Assembly (NCBI GenBank): GCA_022823235.1
Contig: JAJDXO010000022.1
Coordinates: 1 to 61,954, forward strand
Reading direction: 5' to 3'
Length of the DNA stretch: 61,954 nt
Source: Rhodospirillales bacterium
GTDB lineage: Bacteria; Pseudomonadota; Alphaproteobacteria; Rhodospirillales; UBA2165
Shown here: one piece after another, positions 8,562 through 16,621 of the stretch
Layout of the letters: every line of letters begins with the position of its first letter
Numbering within the stretch: position 1 is the first letter of the stretch
Notes under the pieces: generated by a model
What the model saw: only the letters and a program-made list of their open reading frames with translations
Told to the model about the DNA's origin: nothing
Database searches by the model: none
Translations under genes and position numbers: made by a program

Positions 8562-9659
8562 TTATTTCAGCTCGACGCCGTAGTCGGCCTTGAGCCATTT
8601 CTTGACGAAGGCCTTCGCCGAATCCGGAACCGACGTTGCGCGGCCCAGCGCGGCTTGGGCGTCCTTGCCGACGAACATCGGGTATTTGCCGAGACGTTTC
8701 GCGGAAATCTTCTCGAAGTCCGCACGGCCCTTCACCTTGGCGAAGCCCGCGGTCAGGGTGTCGATGACTTCCTGGGAGGTGCCCTTGGGAAGGAAGGCGA
8801 TCTTCTGCACCGGGAACCCGGCGATGAAGAATGCCTTCCACGCGTCCCATTGCTCACCGGAGGCCTTGCAGCCGTCGGTTTTGCCGCAAACCTCCTTGAA
8901 GGTCGGAATGTCCGGGAACGTCGGATCGCGGACGATCTTGCCGGCGGAGTCCAGAGAACCCCAAGTCATCATGGGAACGGCCTTGCCGTCCTTGACCAGG
9001 GGGACGACGCTCTTCAGGTAGGCGGACGACGTCTGATAATCGATGTTGGCTTCACCCCGCTCGAACATCAGCCGGCCGGCGCCGCGGCTCTTGATGCCGA
9101 AGACGGGCTCGACATTGAGGCCCAGCATTTTCCAGGCCAGGATCGGCACCAGGTCGAGACGGGTCGCGCCCTGCGATCCATAGATGAACTTCTCGCCCTT
9201 GAGTTTGTTGGCCGAGCCGTCGAATTTGCCGCCGAGCTTGGCGGGCAGATAGGCGACGCCGCCGGTGCCGGTGGCCATAACCGGCTTCCAATCCTTGTAT
9301 TCGTAGCGAACCCGGGGATCGCCCAACAGGTACGGGAACTGCGTCGAACCGGACGAGCCGAACATGACGGTTCCGTCGCCGTTCTTTTGCTTCTGGAACC
9401 AGTTGGCGCCCTTGGTGGAACCGGCGCCCGGCATGAAGCGCACGACCACCTTGGGCGAACCGGGCAGCGCCTCGCCCAGCAGCGGCGCGAAGAAGTTGGC
9501 CCATTTCGCGGAGCCGCCCGTTTCGGAGAACGGGATCGTCCATTGAATGGTTTTTCCGGCCAGATTCGTTTCCGCATTGGCGGAAGCGCCAATACCAAAT
9601 GCCGCCAAGGCGGCCGCGCCAACTGCTGCATGGCGCAGATGCTTCGATACTCCAGACAT
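8562..9659 (-). CDS. tctC: TctC-type periplasmic tricarboxylate-binding protein
   Basis: 365 residues from the ATG at 9659, preceded by GGGAG at good spacing; an upstream in-frame Met would place extra residues before the signal peptide. The N terminus has a positive region (SKHLRH), a hydrophobic stretch and an AxA-like cleavage site before AETNLAGK. The mature part shows Bug/TctC-family features (VRFMPGAGSTKGANWF, then FGSSGSTQFPYLLG), though the usual GGxxD ligand-loop wording is altered. It binds the substrate outside the inner membrane and delivers it to the TctAB fusion. It is first in the operon and divergent from the two-component system, a classic tct arrangement. Confidence 0.88.
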   Translation of the reverse strand: MSGVSKHLRHAAVGAAALAAFGIGASANAETNLAGKTIQWTIPFSETGGSAKWANFFAPLLGEALPGSPKVVVRFMPGAGSTKGANWFQKQKNGDGTVMFGSSGSTQFPYLLGDPRVRYEYKDWKPVMATGTGGVAYLPAKLGGKFDGSANKLKGEKFIYGSQGATRLDLVPILAWKMLGLNVEPVFGIKSRGAGRLMFERGEANIDYQTSSAYLKSVVPLVKDGKAVPMMTWGSLDSAGKIVRDPTFPDIPTFKEVCGKTDGCKASGEQWDAWKAFFIAGFPVQKIAFLPKGTSQEVIDTLTAGFAKVKGRADFEKISAKRLGKYPMFVGKDAQAALGRATSVPDSAKAFVKKWLKADYGVELK

Positions 9660-9802
9660 GTGAAACTCCCAACTGTCCTTGTGTGATGAATGCGCCTCCA
9701 CAGCGCATCCAACGAAATTCCCCGCCGATCGCGTTCAGGCCGTCGGCTTGATAGACGGATCATGCTGTAGCAAGCTTGCACGAAGCTTTCCGGGGAAGAG
9801 CC
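9660..9802. promoter_or_regulatory. Divergent promoter region tctC / tctDE
   Basis: This 143-base region separates the minus-strand tctC operon from the plus-strand regulator genes. It must hold both promoters and probably the regulator-binding sites. I could not pick out a confident operator or -35/-10 pair by eye. Confidence 0.5.
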
Positions 9803-10471
9803 TTGCGCATCGTTATTGTCGAGGACAATGAGTCACTGGCTTCCGGTATTGCTCACCGGCTGAGGGATCTCGGACATGCCGTCGACGTGTTGAACGACGG
9901 TGAGGACGGCGACGCCTACCTGGCAAGCGAGGGCGGCGACCTGGTGATCCTCGATATCAATCTGCCTGGCATGAGCGGCCTCGAGATCTTGCGGGGAATG
10001 CGGGCGCGGCATGACCCGACGCCGGTCCTCATGCTCACCGCGCGGACGGATACCTCCGACAAGGTCGAGGGTCTGGACACGGGCGCCGACGACTATCTGG
10101 TCAAACCCTTCGAGATGGAAGAGTTGGAGGCGCGCATCCGCGCCCTTCTGCGCCGGAGAGGCGTTGCGCAGTCGCCCATCCAATCCATCGGCGCGCTGGA
10201 TTTTGACGTGGGAGCGCGCGTGCTGCGGGCCAAGGGAGAGGTGATCGAGCTGAGGCGGCGGGAACTCGCGGCCTTCGAGTGCCTGTTGGAGCGTAAAGGC
10301 CGGCTGGTGCCAAAATCGGTGCTGATCGACCAGATGTACGGCGTGGGCGCCGACGTGGACGACAAGGTTGTCGAAGCGCCCATATCAAGACTCCGGAAGA
10401 AGCTGGCCGGCTACGACGTAACGATCAAAGCGGCGCGGGGGCTCGGCTATTTGATGGAAGACACGGAATAA
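9803..10471 (+). CDS. tctD: OmpR-family response regulator (TctD-like)
   Basis: 222 residues from a TTG at 9803. This start is chosen because GGGGAAGAG lies just upstream and the receiver fold begins immediately (RIVIVEDNES); an ATG at 9776 would add nine unneeded residues. Receiver domain: acidic pair ED at residues 7-8, phospho-acceptor Asp51 in LDINLPG, Thr in MLTAR, Lys in DDYLVKPF. Linker, then a C-terminal winged-helix OmpR domain (LRRRELAAFECL, VVEAPISRLRKKL, AARGLGYLM). It is co-transcribed with the sensor kinase, with stop and start overlapping as TAATG. By position it likely activates the divergent tricarboxylate transport operon. Confidence 0.9.
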   Translation: MRIVIVEDNESLASGIAHRLRDLGHAVDVLNDGEDGDAYLASEGGDLVILDINLPGMSGLEILRGMRARHDPTPVLMLTARTDTSDKVEGLDTGADDYLVKPFEMEELEARIRALLRRRGVAQSPIQSIGALDFDVGARVLRAKGEVIELRRRELAAFECLLERKGRLVPKSVLIDQMYGVGADVDDKVVEAPISRLRKKLAGYDVTIKAARGLGYLMEDTE

Positions 10472-11853
10472 TGCCGGCAAACCTCTCTCTGCGGGCGCGT
10501 CTGCTCATTATCATTCTCATACCGCTGGGCATCGTCTCCCTCGGCGCCGCCCATTGGCGGATCACATCGGCCGCGGAGACGGCCCAGGAAATTTTCGACC
10601 GGAACCTGGAAGCGCTCACATTGGCCATTTCACGGGATATCGTGGTTTCCGGCGGCGACGTCATATCCGATTCGACGCGAGAGCTTCTCACCAGCCGGTT
10701 CGGCGGGACGCTCTACTACCATGTCTACGGGCCGGATGGATCGTTCGTCACCGGCTATGCGTCGCCGCCGGTAACCCCGGGTGCGATCGAGCTCAAGGAC
10801 AATCAGCCCGTGCTGTTCGAATCCGTTTATCGCGACGAACCGGTGCGGGTCGCCCGTCTGCGGGAGCAGGCGGACTTCGTGGCTGTCAGCGGCTTCGCCT
10901 CGGTCACCGTCTGGCAAACCCTGGCCGAGCGGGAGGCTTTCGTCCGGCAACAGGCGACACAGGCGATCATCGTGGTTGTCTCACTATTCCTCACCGTCGC
11001 GATCGTCATCTGGTTCGGGATCAAGTTGGGACTGAAGCCGCTCACGGACCTTCAGGAAGCAATCGCCCAGCGCTCCTCGGATGATCTCGGCATCATACGG
11101 CGGCCCGTACCGCCTGAGGTGACCGGGCTGGTCTCGACGCTGAACTCTCTCCTGGGCCAGGTTGAAGCCGCGATTGCCAGCCGGGATAGGTTCATTTCCG
11201 ATGCCGCCCACCAACTGCGCAACCCGATCGCCGGCATACTCTCGTTGGCGGAGGCCGCCCATGGCGCGAAGTCGCCGACGGATCGGGAAATCCGTGTCGG
11301 CGAGCTGGTCAGCGCGGCGCGCCGGGCGTCCCGCCTCACCAACCAATTGCTTTCGCTCGAGCGTGCGAAGGGGCGGTCGATTGACGGCCGGCTGCGCCGC
11401 GCCGACCTCAACCGGATTGCGAGAACCGTTTGTGAGCGGAGCGCGAGCCAGGTTCTCGAGCACGACATCGACCTCGTATTCGAGGCTCATGACGGCGTGC
11501 TTGACGTGGAGGTCGACGAATTATTGCTCGAAGAAGCAATTCAGAATTTGATCGACAACGCGGTCAAACACGGTGGTCCGGAGAACACCGAGATATCGGT
11601 GCGGGTTGGCCCGCTGAACGGCAGCGGCGTGGTTTCCGTCTCCGACAACGGCGCGGGGATCAGCGCGCAGGACAGCGAGATTGCGTTCTCCCGCTTCGGG
11701 CAGGTCGAGCCCGGCGAGGGCAGCGGTCTGGGGTTGGCGATCGTCAAGGAGATCGCCGAATTGCATGGCGGCGCCGCGCAAATCGAGCCGTCGGCCATCG
11801 GCGCCAGGATATCGCTCTCCATACCGTTGACCGGCCATATGGAGCGGGATTGA
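10471..11853 (+). CDS. tctE: Membrane sensor histidine kinase (TctE-like)
   Basis: 460 residues. A transmembrane helix at about 10-28, a periplasmic sensing region of about 135 residues, a second helix at about 165-188, then a HAMP-like linker. The H-box is SDAAHQLRNPI with the phospho-accepting His247. The ATP-binding domain carries the N-box (NLIDNAVKHG), G1 (DNGAGI) and G2 (GEGSGLGLAIV). The ExxHQLRNPI-like H-box and the short periplasmic domain are typical of TctE kinases, which sense external tricarboxylates. It is translationally coupled to the response regulator. The ligand is inferred from the adjacent transport and catabolic genes, not from the sensing domain itself. Confidence 0.9.
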   Translation: MPANLSLRARLLIIILIPLGIVSLGAAHWRITSAAETAQEIFDRNLEALTLAISRDIVVSGGDVISDSTRELLTSRFGGTLYYHVYGPDGSFVTGYASPPVTPGAIELKDNQPVLFESVYRDEPVRVARLREQADFVAVSGFASVTVWQTLAEREAFVRQQATQAIIVVVSLFLTVAIVIWFGIKLGLKPLTDLQEAIAQRSSDDLGIIRRPVPPEVTGLVSTLNSLLGQVEAAIASRDRFISDAAHQLRNPIAGILSLAEAAHGAKSPTDREIRVGELVSAARRASRLTNQLLSLERAKGRSIDGRLRRADLNRIARTVCERSASQVLEHDIDLVFEAHDGVLDVEVDELLLEEAIQNLIDNAVKHGGPENTEISVRVGPLNGSGVVSVSDNGAGISAQDSEIAFSRFGQVEPGEGSGLGLAIVKEIAELHGGAAQIEPSAIGARISLSIPLTGHMERD

Positions 11854-11916
11854 AGGTCCTGCCCAACTGGGAGGCGGTTGTTGGGCGGCCTCAGGCGCTC
11901 CCCCGGCCTCACCCGG

Positions 11917-11948
11917 CAGCGGCGGGGAGTTTTTGCTCGCCGCCGCTG
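11917..11948. terminator. Stem-loop after the two-component genes
   Basis: A 13-bp arm pair with one mismatch (CAGCGGCGG... against ...CCGCCGCTG) encloses a TTTTTG loop, 63 bases after the kinase stop. It is GC-rich and stable but lacks a trailing T-run, so terminator function is a guess. It lies close to the start of defence island 1. Confidence 0.4.
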
Positions 11949-12056
11949 CACAGAACCTCAAACGCCTCGCCAGCCTTACGCCAATCCCGCCATCGACCTG
12001 CCAGATTTGTGCTAATTGTTCTGGACCAAATGTAGTCAGAAACAAGCGTGAAACAG

Positions 12057-12890
12057 CTAGTGGGTGAACACAGGCACTTGTGCGTTTGTCCAACGCCCCT
12101 TTCCGTTGTCTGCCGGTATGTGAGCCGCGACTTCGGCTACCGTGCGTTCAATGAGGACGGGGGGCGTCTGATTCATGTCCCAGACGTGGAAATGATAGGT
12201 ATTGCCGGCTTTTTCGGCTTTGTCCCACTCGTTGCGGCTAACGATAAAGCGCATCGGTGACGCGATCGTCGATTTCACCTCGATCAACTTGTTCCGAATT
12301 CCGTCGGGGCCTTGATCGTACGACAGCACATCGTACCCCGCGAAGTTGTCGTCGAAGCCAGGCCATTCGGGTTCCAGGTCGATCCCTAGGTCTTTAAGGC
12401 GCTTACGTTCGTGTTCAAGCGTCAAGACCTCTGCAGCACGCCCCTGCTCCATCTTTTCCTGATCGGTGAGAAGGCGCGCATAGCCTGAGACAGAATCCCA
12501 CCATGTCACAACTTGTAGGGGTGTTGGATCCTCCATCAGCCCTGCGGCAGCAAATATGTCTTGATCGTTGGCGTCTAGCGTATTGACGAAGCGCTGACGT
12601 CCCTGGCGCATCAGCTTCGCCCAGATCGGCTGATGTTTTAGCAAAACACCCCTGATGCAGTTTTGATAGAAGACATGGCCATCAAGCGGACAATCCTTCT
12701 CGACGAACTCGGACAGATAGACAGATGCTTCCATGTCGAGACTGTGCGCGTCCGCTTCGATACTTTCGATCAGAGCGAGAAGATCCGGAATGGCCAGATC
12801 GGAATGGCCGTCCATATACTTGCGGATTAGACGCAGGCCCTCAAAACAGGGTAAGGAAAACACCCTCTCGGTCGAGATTGTTCCGCTCAT
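12057..12890 (-). CDS. DUF3883 protein, PD-(D/E)xK nuclease-like
   Basis: 277 residues. The C-terminal third matches the DUF3883 pattern: a helix with EHERKRL (about 159-165), PEWPGFDDNFAGYDVLS with Asp187, then IEVKST with Glu204 and Lys206, then FIVSRNEWDKAE and YHFHVWDMNQ. This is the layout of a PD-(D/E)xK nuclease fold and all expected acidic and lysine residues are present. The N-terminal 150 residues are helical and unrecognised. Its ATG overlaps the helicase stop (ATGA), with GGAGG just upstream. It is the last gene of a five-gene operon with helicase, ParB-like, BglII-like and methyltransferase genes, so it is a good candidate for the DNA-cutting effector. Cleavage itself is inference. 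Confidence 0.75.
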   Translation of the reverse strand: MSGTISTERVFSLPCFEGLRLIRKYMDGHSDLAIPDLLALIESIEADAHSLDMEASVYLSEFVEKDCPLDGHVFYQNCIRGVLLKHQPIWAKLMRQGRQRFVNTLDANDQDIFAAAGLMEDPTPLQVVTWWDSVSGYARLLTDQEKMEQGRAAEVLTLEHERKRLKDLGIDLEPEWPGFDDNFAGYDVLSYDQGPDGIRNKLIEVKSTIASPMRFIVSRNEWDKAEKAGNTYHFHVWDMNQTPPVLIERTVAEVAAHIPADNGKGRWTNAQVPVFTH

Positions 12891-14797
12891 ACTTCCTCCA
12901 GCGGAACGTCTGGCGCGGTACCCTCCAACTCTGCAATGAGGTCCATGATGTCTTTGAGTTCGACATCATAATCAAGGGGATCGGCCGCTTCATCTTCGTC
13001 GAAGGCAATCTCGTGGAGATCAGGGTCATCCAGGAGTTGTTGCATATTGCGAATCTTCTCGACCAAACGGCGGCTCACCGACATGTCAATGCTGCCGATG
13101 ACTGGCGGTGCCTTGGAGCGATAGATGTGGATATGGGTCTCATCGTCTGGCCCTAGCCCGAGGCGATGGATGCGGTCGATGGACTGAAGATAGTGCGTCG
13201 AGACGTAGCTGCGGTCGGCATAGATGGCGTTGTGACAAACAGTATGTAAGCTGATGCCTTCTCCTGCGGCGGCAGGGTTTGCGACAAGAACGTAGCATCC
13301 GGAGTCTTCGTGGAATCGCCGAATGCGACCCTCTCTGCTTTCAGGATCATCGGGCAGGCCAGACGGCACCCCGCCATGGATATAGACCGGATTTAGATCA
13401 GCGATCGCGGATACAAAGCCGTGGATCGTATCAGTAAAGATCGTCCAGATGACGCACTTTTTGCCTTCCCTAGCGAGTGCATAGGCTTGATCGATCACAG
13501 CCCGCATCTTAGCGGAATTCCCTTCTTCGAGGACAAGATCAATGATGGCTGAGTCAATTTTGACGTCGTCGTTTGCCATAGCGCTGAGCGCCAGAGTCGG
13601 ATTGATGGAAAGCTGAAGCAGCCGCATCACCGAACGCCGCGCCCGAAGAAACTGGGCATCGCCCATACCGCGCGATATTTGTTTGGAATAGTCGCGGATG
13701 AACTCGTTACGAACGATCGAGTAGAGTGCGAGTTGACCCGAATCCATCTCGACATCGATGAAGTGACGCTCTGCAGGCGGAAGGCCAAGCTCGGTCTTAG
13801 TGGTGCGAACATAGAGATTTCCGAGGACCTCCCGAGGCGATCTTCCGTGAGAAATTTCGAGGCCGTAGCCATGCCCGGGCCACAAAAAATCGAGCTGTGA
13901 CTCCATATCAGAAGCTGCCTGCGGCATGGGCGTGCCGGTAAGAATGTCGCGACGCACGGGATCATCGGCGGTACGCAGGAAAAAAGCGCCACGTTGGGAC
14001 TGCCATCCCGCCTTCATGCGATGAGCTTCATCAAGCACAAGGTGAGTTGGCGTGGTGGAAAAGTGGGCGGTCAGCAATCCCTGCTGACGGATCACCAAGT
14101 CGTAGGAAATGATAAACCTTGTAGCACCTGAGTGAAGCGCCCTGCGGTTTTCCTCTTCGGAGCCGACCAGGAGTGTGAATGCTTCAGCGCCGCCATTGGG
14201 TGCGTCTTTTTCAACGCACTCCGAAACGATGTCTATCCATGTCTGGAAAGCGGCCTTGGGCGCAACGACAATAAAATGCTGTCCAGGTCGCCTAGTCATC
14301 ATGTGCAGGGCAAACGTAACGGATGTCTTTCCAGCGCCGGGGACAGAGAAGTTCGCGCCGTTACTAAGGACAAGGAGGTGAGAAAGGTCACGAAGCTGGA
14401 AGTCACGAAGCTGGCGCTTGGTGAACCTCATCGCCTTGAGCTTCGCATCAATTTCTTCAGGAGAGAGCGCGTCGCTGATCTTACTACGCTGTTCGCGGGT
14501 CTCGCGGATTTGCGCCGCAAATGCGCGGAGCTTCTCTTGGGCTTCACCTTCCGGTCGGAAGCGGAAATGTAGACTCTTCTGGTTGGCTTTACTGCCAAGC
14601 TCGCGAACCACCCCCAGTGTGTCGGACCAAGAGAGGTGGATATCGCCTCCAGCGACCGTGTGATCGAGATTCTTCGTACGGATCGCCAGTTTGAGACGGG
14701 ACCAGATCGGCGTGTGGAGAGCGTCTTCAATTACCGAGAAGGTACCTGTGCGATCAGCATTGTAGAGTACTGTGACGTCTGTCGGGGAATCGTTCAC
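12887..14797 (-). CDS. SNF2-type helicase/ATPase
   Basis: 636 residues from a GTG at 14797 with GGGGAGG upstream. Helicase motifs in order: FSVPGAGKTSV (Walker A, residues 154-158 GAGKT), LVLDEAHRMK (DEAH at 256-259), LTGTPMPQ (motif III), LVANPAAAGEGISLH (motif V) and QSIDRIHRLG (motif VI). Motif VI with Q, R, H and R is typical of SNF2-family double-stranded DNA translocases rather than unwinding helicases. Residues 1-130 have no recognised domain and may contact DNA or partners; the C-terminal tail is strongly acidic. Within the operon it likely provides ATP-driven DNA movement or remodelling for a restriction-like complex. Confidence 0.88.
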   Translation of the reverse strand: MNDSPTDVTVLYNADRTGTFSVIEDALHTPIWSRLKLAIRTKNLDHTVAGGDIHLSWSDTLGVVRELGSKANQKSLHFRFRPEGEAQEKLRAFAAQIRETREQRSKISDALSPEEIDAKLKAMRFTKRQLRDFQLRDLSHLLVLSNGANFSVPGAGKTSVTFALHMMTRRPGQHFIVVAPKAAFQTWIDIVSECVEKDAPNGGAEAFTLLVGSEEENRRALHSGATRFIISYDLVIRQQGLLTAHFSTTPTHLVLDEAHRMKAGWQSQRGAFFLRTADDPVRRDILTGTPMPQAASDMESQLDFLWPGHGYGLEISHGRSPREVLGNLYVRTTKTELGLPPAERHFIDVEMDSGQLALYSIVRNEFIRDYSKQISRGMGDAQFLRARRSVMRLLQLSINPTLALSAMANDDVKIDSAIIDLVLEEGNSAKMRAVIDQAYALAREGKKCVIWTIFTDTIHGFVSAIADLNPVYIHGGVPSGLPDDPESREGRIRRFHEDSGCYVLVANPAAAGEGISLHTVCHNAIYADRSYVSTHYLQSIDRIHRLGLGPDDETHIHIYRSKAPPVIGSIDMSVSRRLVEKIRNMQQLLDDPDLHEIAFDEDEAADPLDYDVELKDIMDLIAELEGTAPDVPLEEV

Positions 14798-14803
14798 GCA
14801 GTC

Positions 14804-16135
14804 CTACCCCTCCCCGTCAGCGTCCGCCGCACCGCCTTTCTGACGTATCTGAACAGAATCTTCGATCTTGTCGAGGCCCTTCCGGATCGATCCGATCTGC
14901 TTGAGGATAGCTGGCAGCGTCGATGTTCCAGCGGCGCTCACGTCGATTCCTGCGACCTTGGAGTTGACCTGTGCCAGAGCCTTGAGTGCGGCTTCCTCGT
15001 TCTTCTGCCCCTTATCCAGCTCAATGGCAGTCTCGCAGGCATCGATCAGGGTAGTGATCGTATCGTCTTTGGAGTCTTCGTCGCGCAATGCTTCGATGAT
15101 AGGCGTGTAGTCCTTGCTGCCGCCGTCATCATCAATGTCGATGGCGAAATCGTCGTCATCAACCGGATCGTCATCATAATCGATAGGCAGCTGTAACTGG
15201 TCTTCAAGAATTCCCAGAACTTTGGGAGCAAGCTTACCGAAGGCTGCATTGAGGCGATACACGCGTCCGCTGATCTTGTCGCGGTTCTCGTAGATCGACC
15301 AAGCGATTGCCCGGCTGGCGTTTTGAATATTCACATCCTTCTTGGCGATAGCTTTGGGGAGATCGCCAAATATCTGTTGGCCATCCTGGAGGAGGTCATA
15401 CTCACCAGGTTTGTTGACCCACTCGCTAAGATACAAGTCTGCTTCATCGAGTGATTGCAGCACGTTTTCAATGTCGGTCTTGCTGCGGCGTAGACGCTCG
15501 GCGACTTGCTTGATCGATCTGTTCTTTCCGACCTGGCGGCGAATCAATCTAGCGTCACCGATCCAGTCATAATCGAGCTTGGTTTGTGGTCGTGCTTGAA
15601 GATCGGCTTCTATGTCATCGATCTCATCACGAGTGACGTCCGGCAGCAGAACGGCGCACCGAATGTTGGTGAAACGCTCATCGACCGAGCCATCTTTGCC
15701 CGTCCTAAGCTCACGCATTGCCGCCAGCCGACGATTACCGTTGACCACAACGCCGGTGCTGGAGATGAGGATCGTCTCGCGCTGGCCGTCCTTTTCCAGA
15801 ACCGTGACGATCGGCGTGACAGATTCGGTGCCCTGATTCGCGAGCTTCACGAGTATCTCATGCTGCGCCTGTTGGGCAGTAGTGAGCTCCTGACCTTTCT
15901 CGAAGAAGTCTTTGGAGAGGCCCTCACGTGCAATTTCCGTTTGCTGCGCACTAAAGGCACGGCAGTTTTCCATCCGGTAGACGGGCACATCTACCGGCAA
16001 GGAGATCACTTTAGGCGTAAATGTTCCACTGCGGAAATCGTAGATCGTTTCTCCAAATTCATCCGATGCTTCGACCCGCTTGGCGATCATCGCTTCGCGT
16101 TCGACCCGGAGTTTGAGACTAATTTTATAGGTCAT
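14804..16135 (-). CDS. ParB/Srx-fold DNA-associated protein
   Basis: 443 residues from the ATG at 16135, favoured by GGCGGAG seven bases upstream; a TTG at 16156 would overlap the preceding gene. The N-terminal 150 residues hold a ParB-like nuclease/CTPase fold: VYRMENCRAF, then VVVNGNRRLAAMREL with the NGNRR motif at about 132-136. A helix-turn-helix-like segment follows (SIKQVAERLRRSKTDIENVL). From about residue 305 there is a striking acidic stretch rich in aspartate, then a helical C-terminus. No parA is nearby, so this is not chromosome partitioning. ParB-fold proteins occur in several defence and plasmid loci. Its role here may be DNA sensing or clamp formation. Confidence 0.75.
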   Translation of the reverse strand: MTYKISLKLRVEREAMIAKRVEASDEFGETIYDFRSGTFTPKVISLPVDVPVYRMENCRAFSAQQTEIAREGLSKDFFEKGQELTTAQQAQHEILVKLANQGTESVTPIVTVLEKDGQRETILISSTGVVVNGNRRLAAMRELRTGKDGSVDERFTNIRCAVLLPDVTRDEIDDIEADLQARPQTKLDYDWIGDARLIRRQVGKNRSIKQVAERLRRSKTDIENVLQSLDEADLYLSEWVNKPGEYDLLQDGQQIFGDLPKAIAKKDVNIQNASRAIAWSIYENRDKISGRVYRLNAAFGKLAPKVLGILEDQLQLPIDYDDDPVDDDDFAIDIDDDGGSKDYTPIIEALRDEDSKDDTITTLIDACETAIELDKGQKNEEAALKALAQVNSKVAGIDVSAAGTSTLPAILKQIGSIRKGLDKIEDSVQIRQKGGAADADGEG

Positions 16136-16148
16136 GGCGATCTCCGCC

Positions 16149-16613
16149 CTATTCAAAAGCTACGACAAGCATCGGCACGGTAATGACCCGATTGAAGAGT
16201 TCAAGTTCCCCAATGACACGCTCAGCGTTGGCAACATTGTCTCCAATGACTTTTGCGGCTTCCCTCGTTGGCATTGCAAGAGCGGCAGCTTCGATCTTCT
16301 GGCTTTGAAAGAGAAATTGCAGCTTAAGGAGGTCGTACGGAGCGCGGCTCATATTTCCAGTTTGGAGTTGGAACGCAAGATCGTCCTGCATGGCAAAGAC
16401 ACTGAGGCGATATGCTTGGTCAAGGTTGACGTTGAGCGCCCATCCTTCCTTCAGAAACTCGGTTTCGACGTGTTTGCGGATATCGGGCGTGCAGCGCGGC
16501 GCAATCTTGACGGCGGGCGCCTCGAAGACGTCCGTGAGCCATTCTTTGAGTTCACGCCTTTCCCATTCTGCACCCGCGCTGTGATGACCGTCGTATGTAT
16601 AGGCGAGCTTCAT
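16149..16613 (-). CDS. BglII/BstYI-like restriction endonuclease-fold protein, catalytic residues altered
   Basis: 154 residues; GGGGAG precedes the ATG. The central and C-terminal part follows the BglII family: AFQLQTGN (81-87), then a helix with YDLLKLQFLFQ, a strand EAAALAMPT, a helix (NVANAERVIGELELF) and VPMLVVAFE. Compared from memory with BglII, whose active site uses Asp84, Glu93 and Gln95 (the VEVQ strand), this protein has QLQ at residues 82-84, so the Glu is Gln while the second Gln is kept, and the Asp position appears to be hydrophobic (Phe73). It is also shorter than BglII (about 223). It sits next to a methyltransferase, as in an R-M pair, but may be a recognition subunit instead of a nuclease. 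Confidence 0.6.
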   Translation of the reverse strand: MKLAYTYDGHHSAGAEWERRELKEWLTDVFEAPAVKIAPRCTPDIRKHVETEFLKEGWALNVNLDQAYRLSVFAMQDDLAFQLQTGNMSRAPYDLLKLQFLFQSQKIEAAALAMPTREAAKVIGDNVANAERVIGELELFNRVITVPMLVVAFE

Positions 16614-16621
16614 GACTCCCC

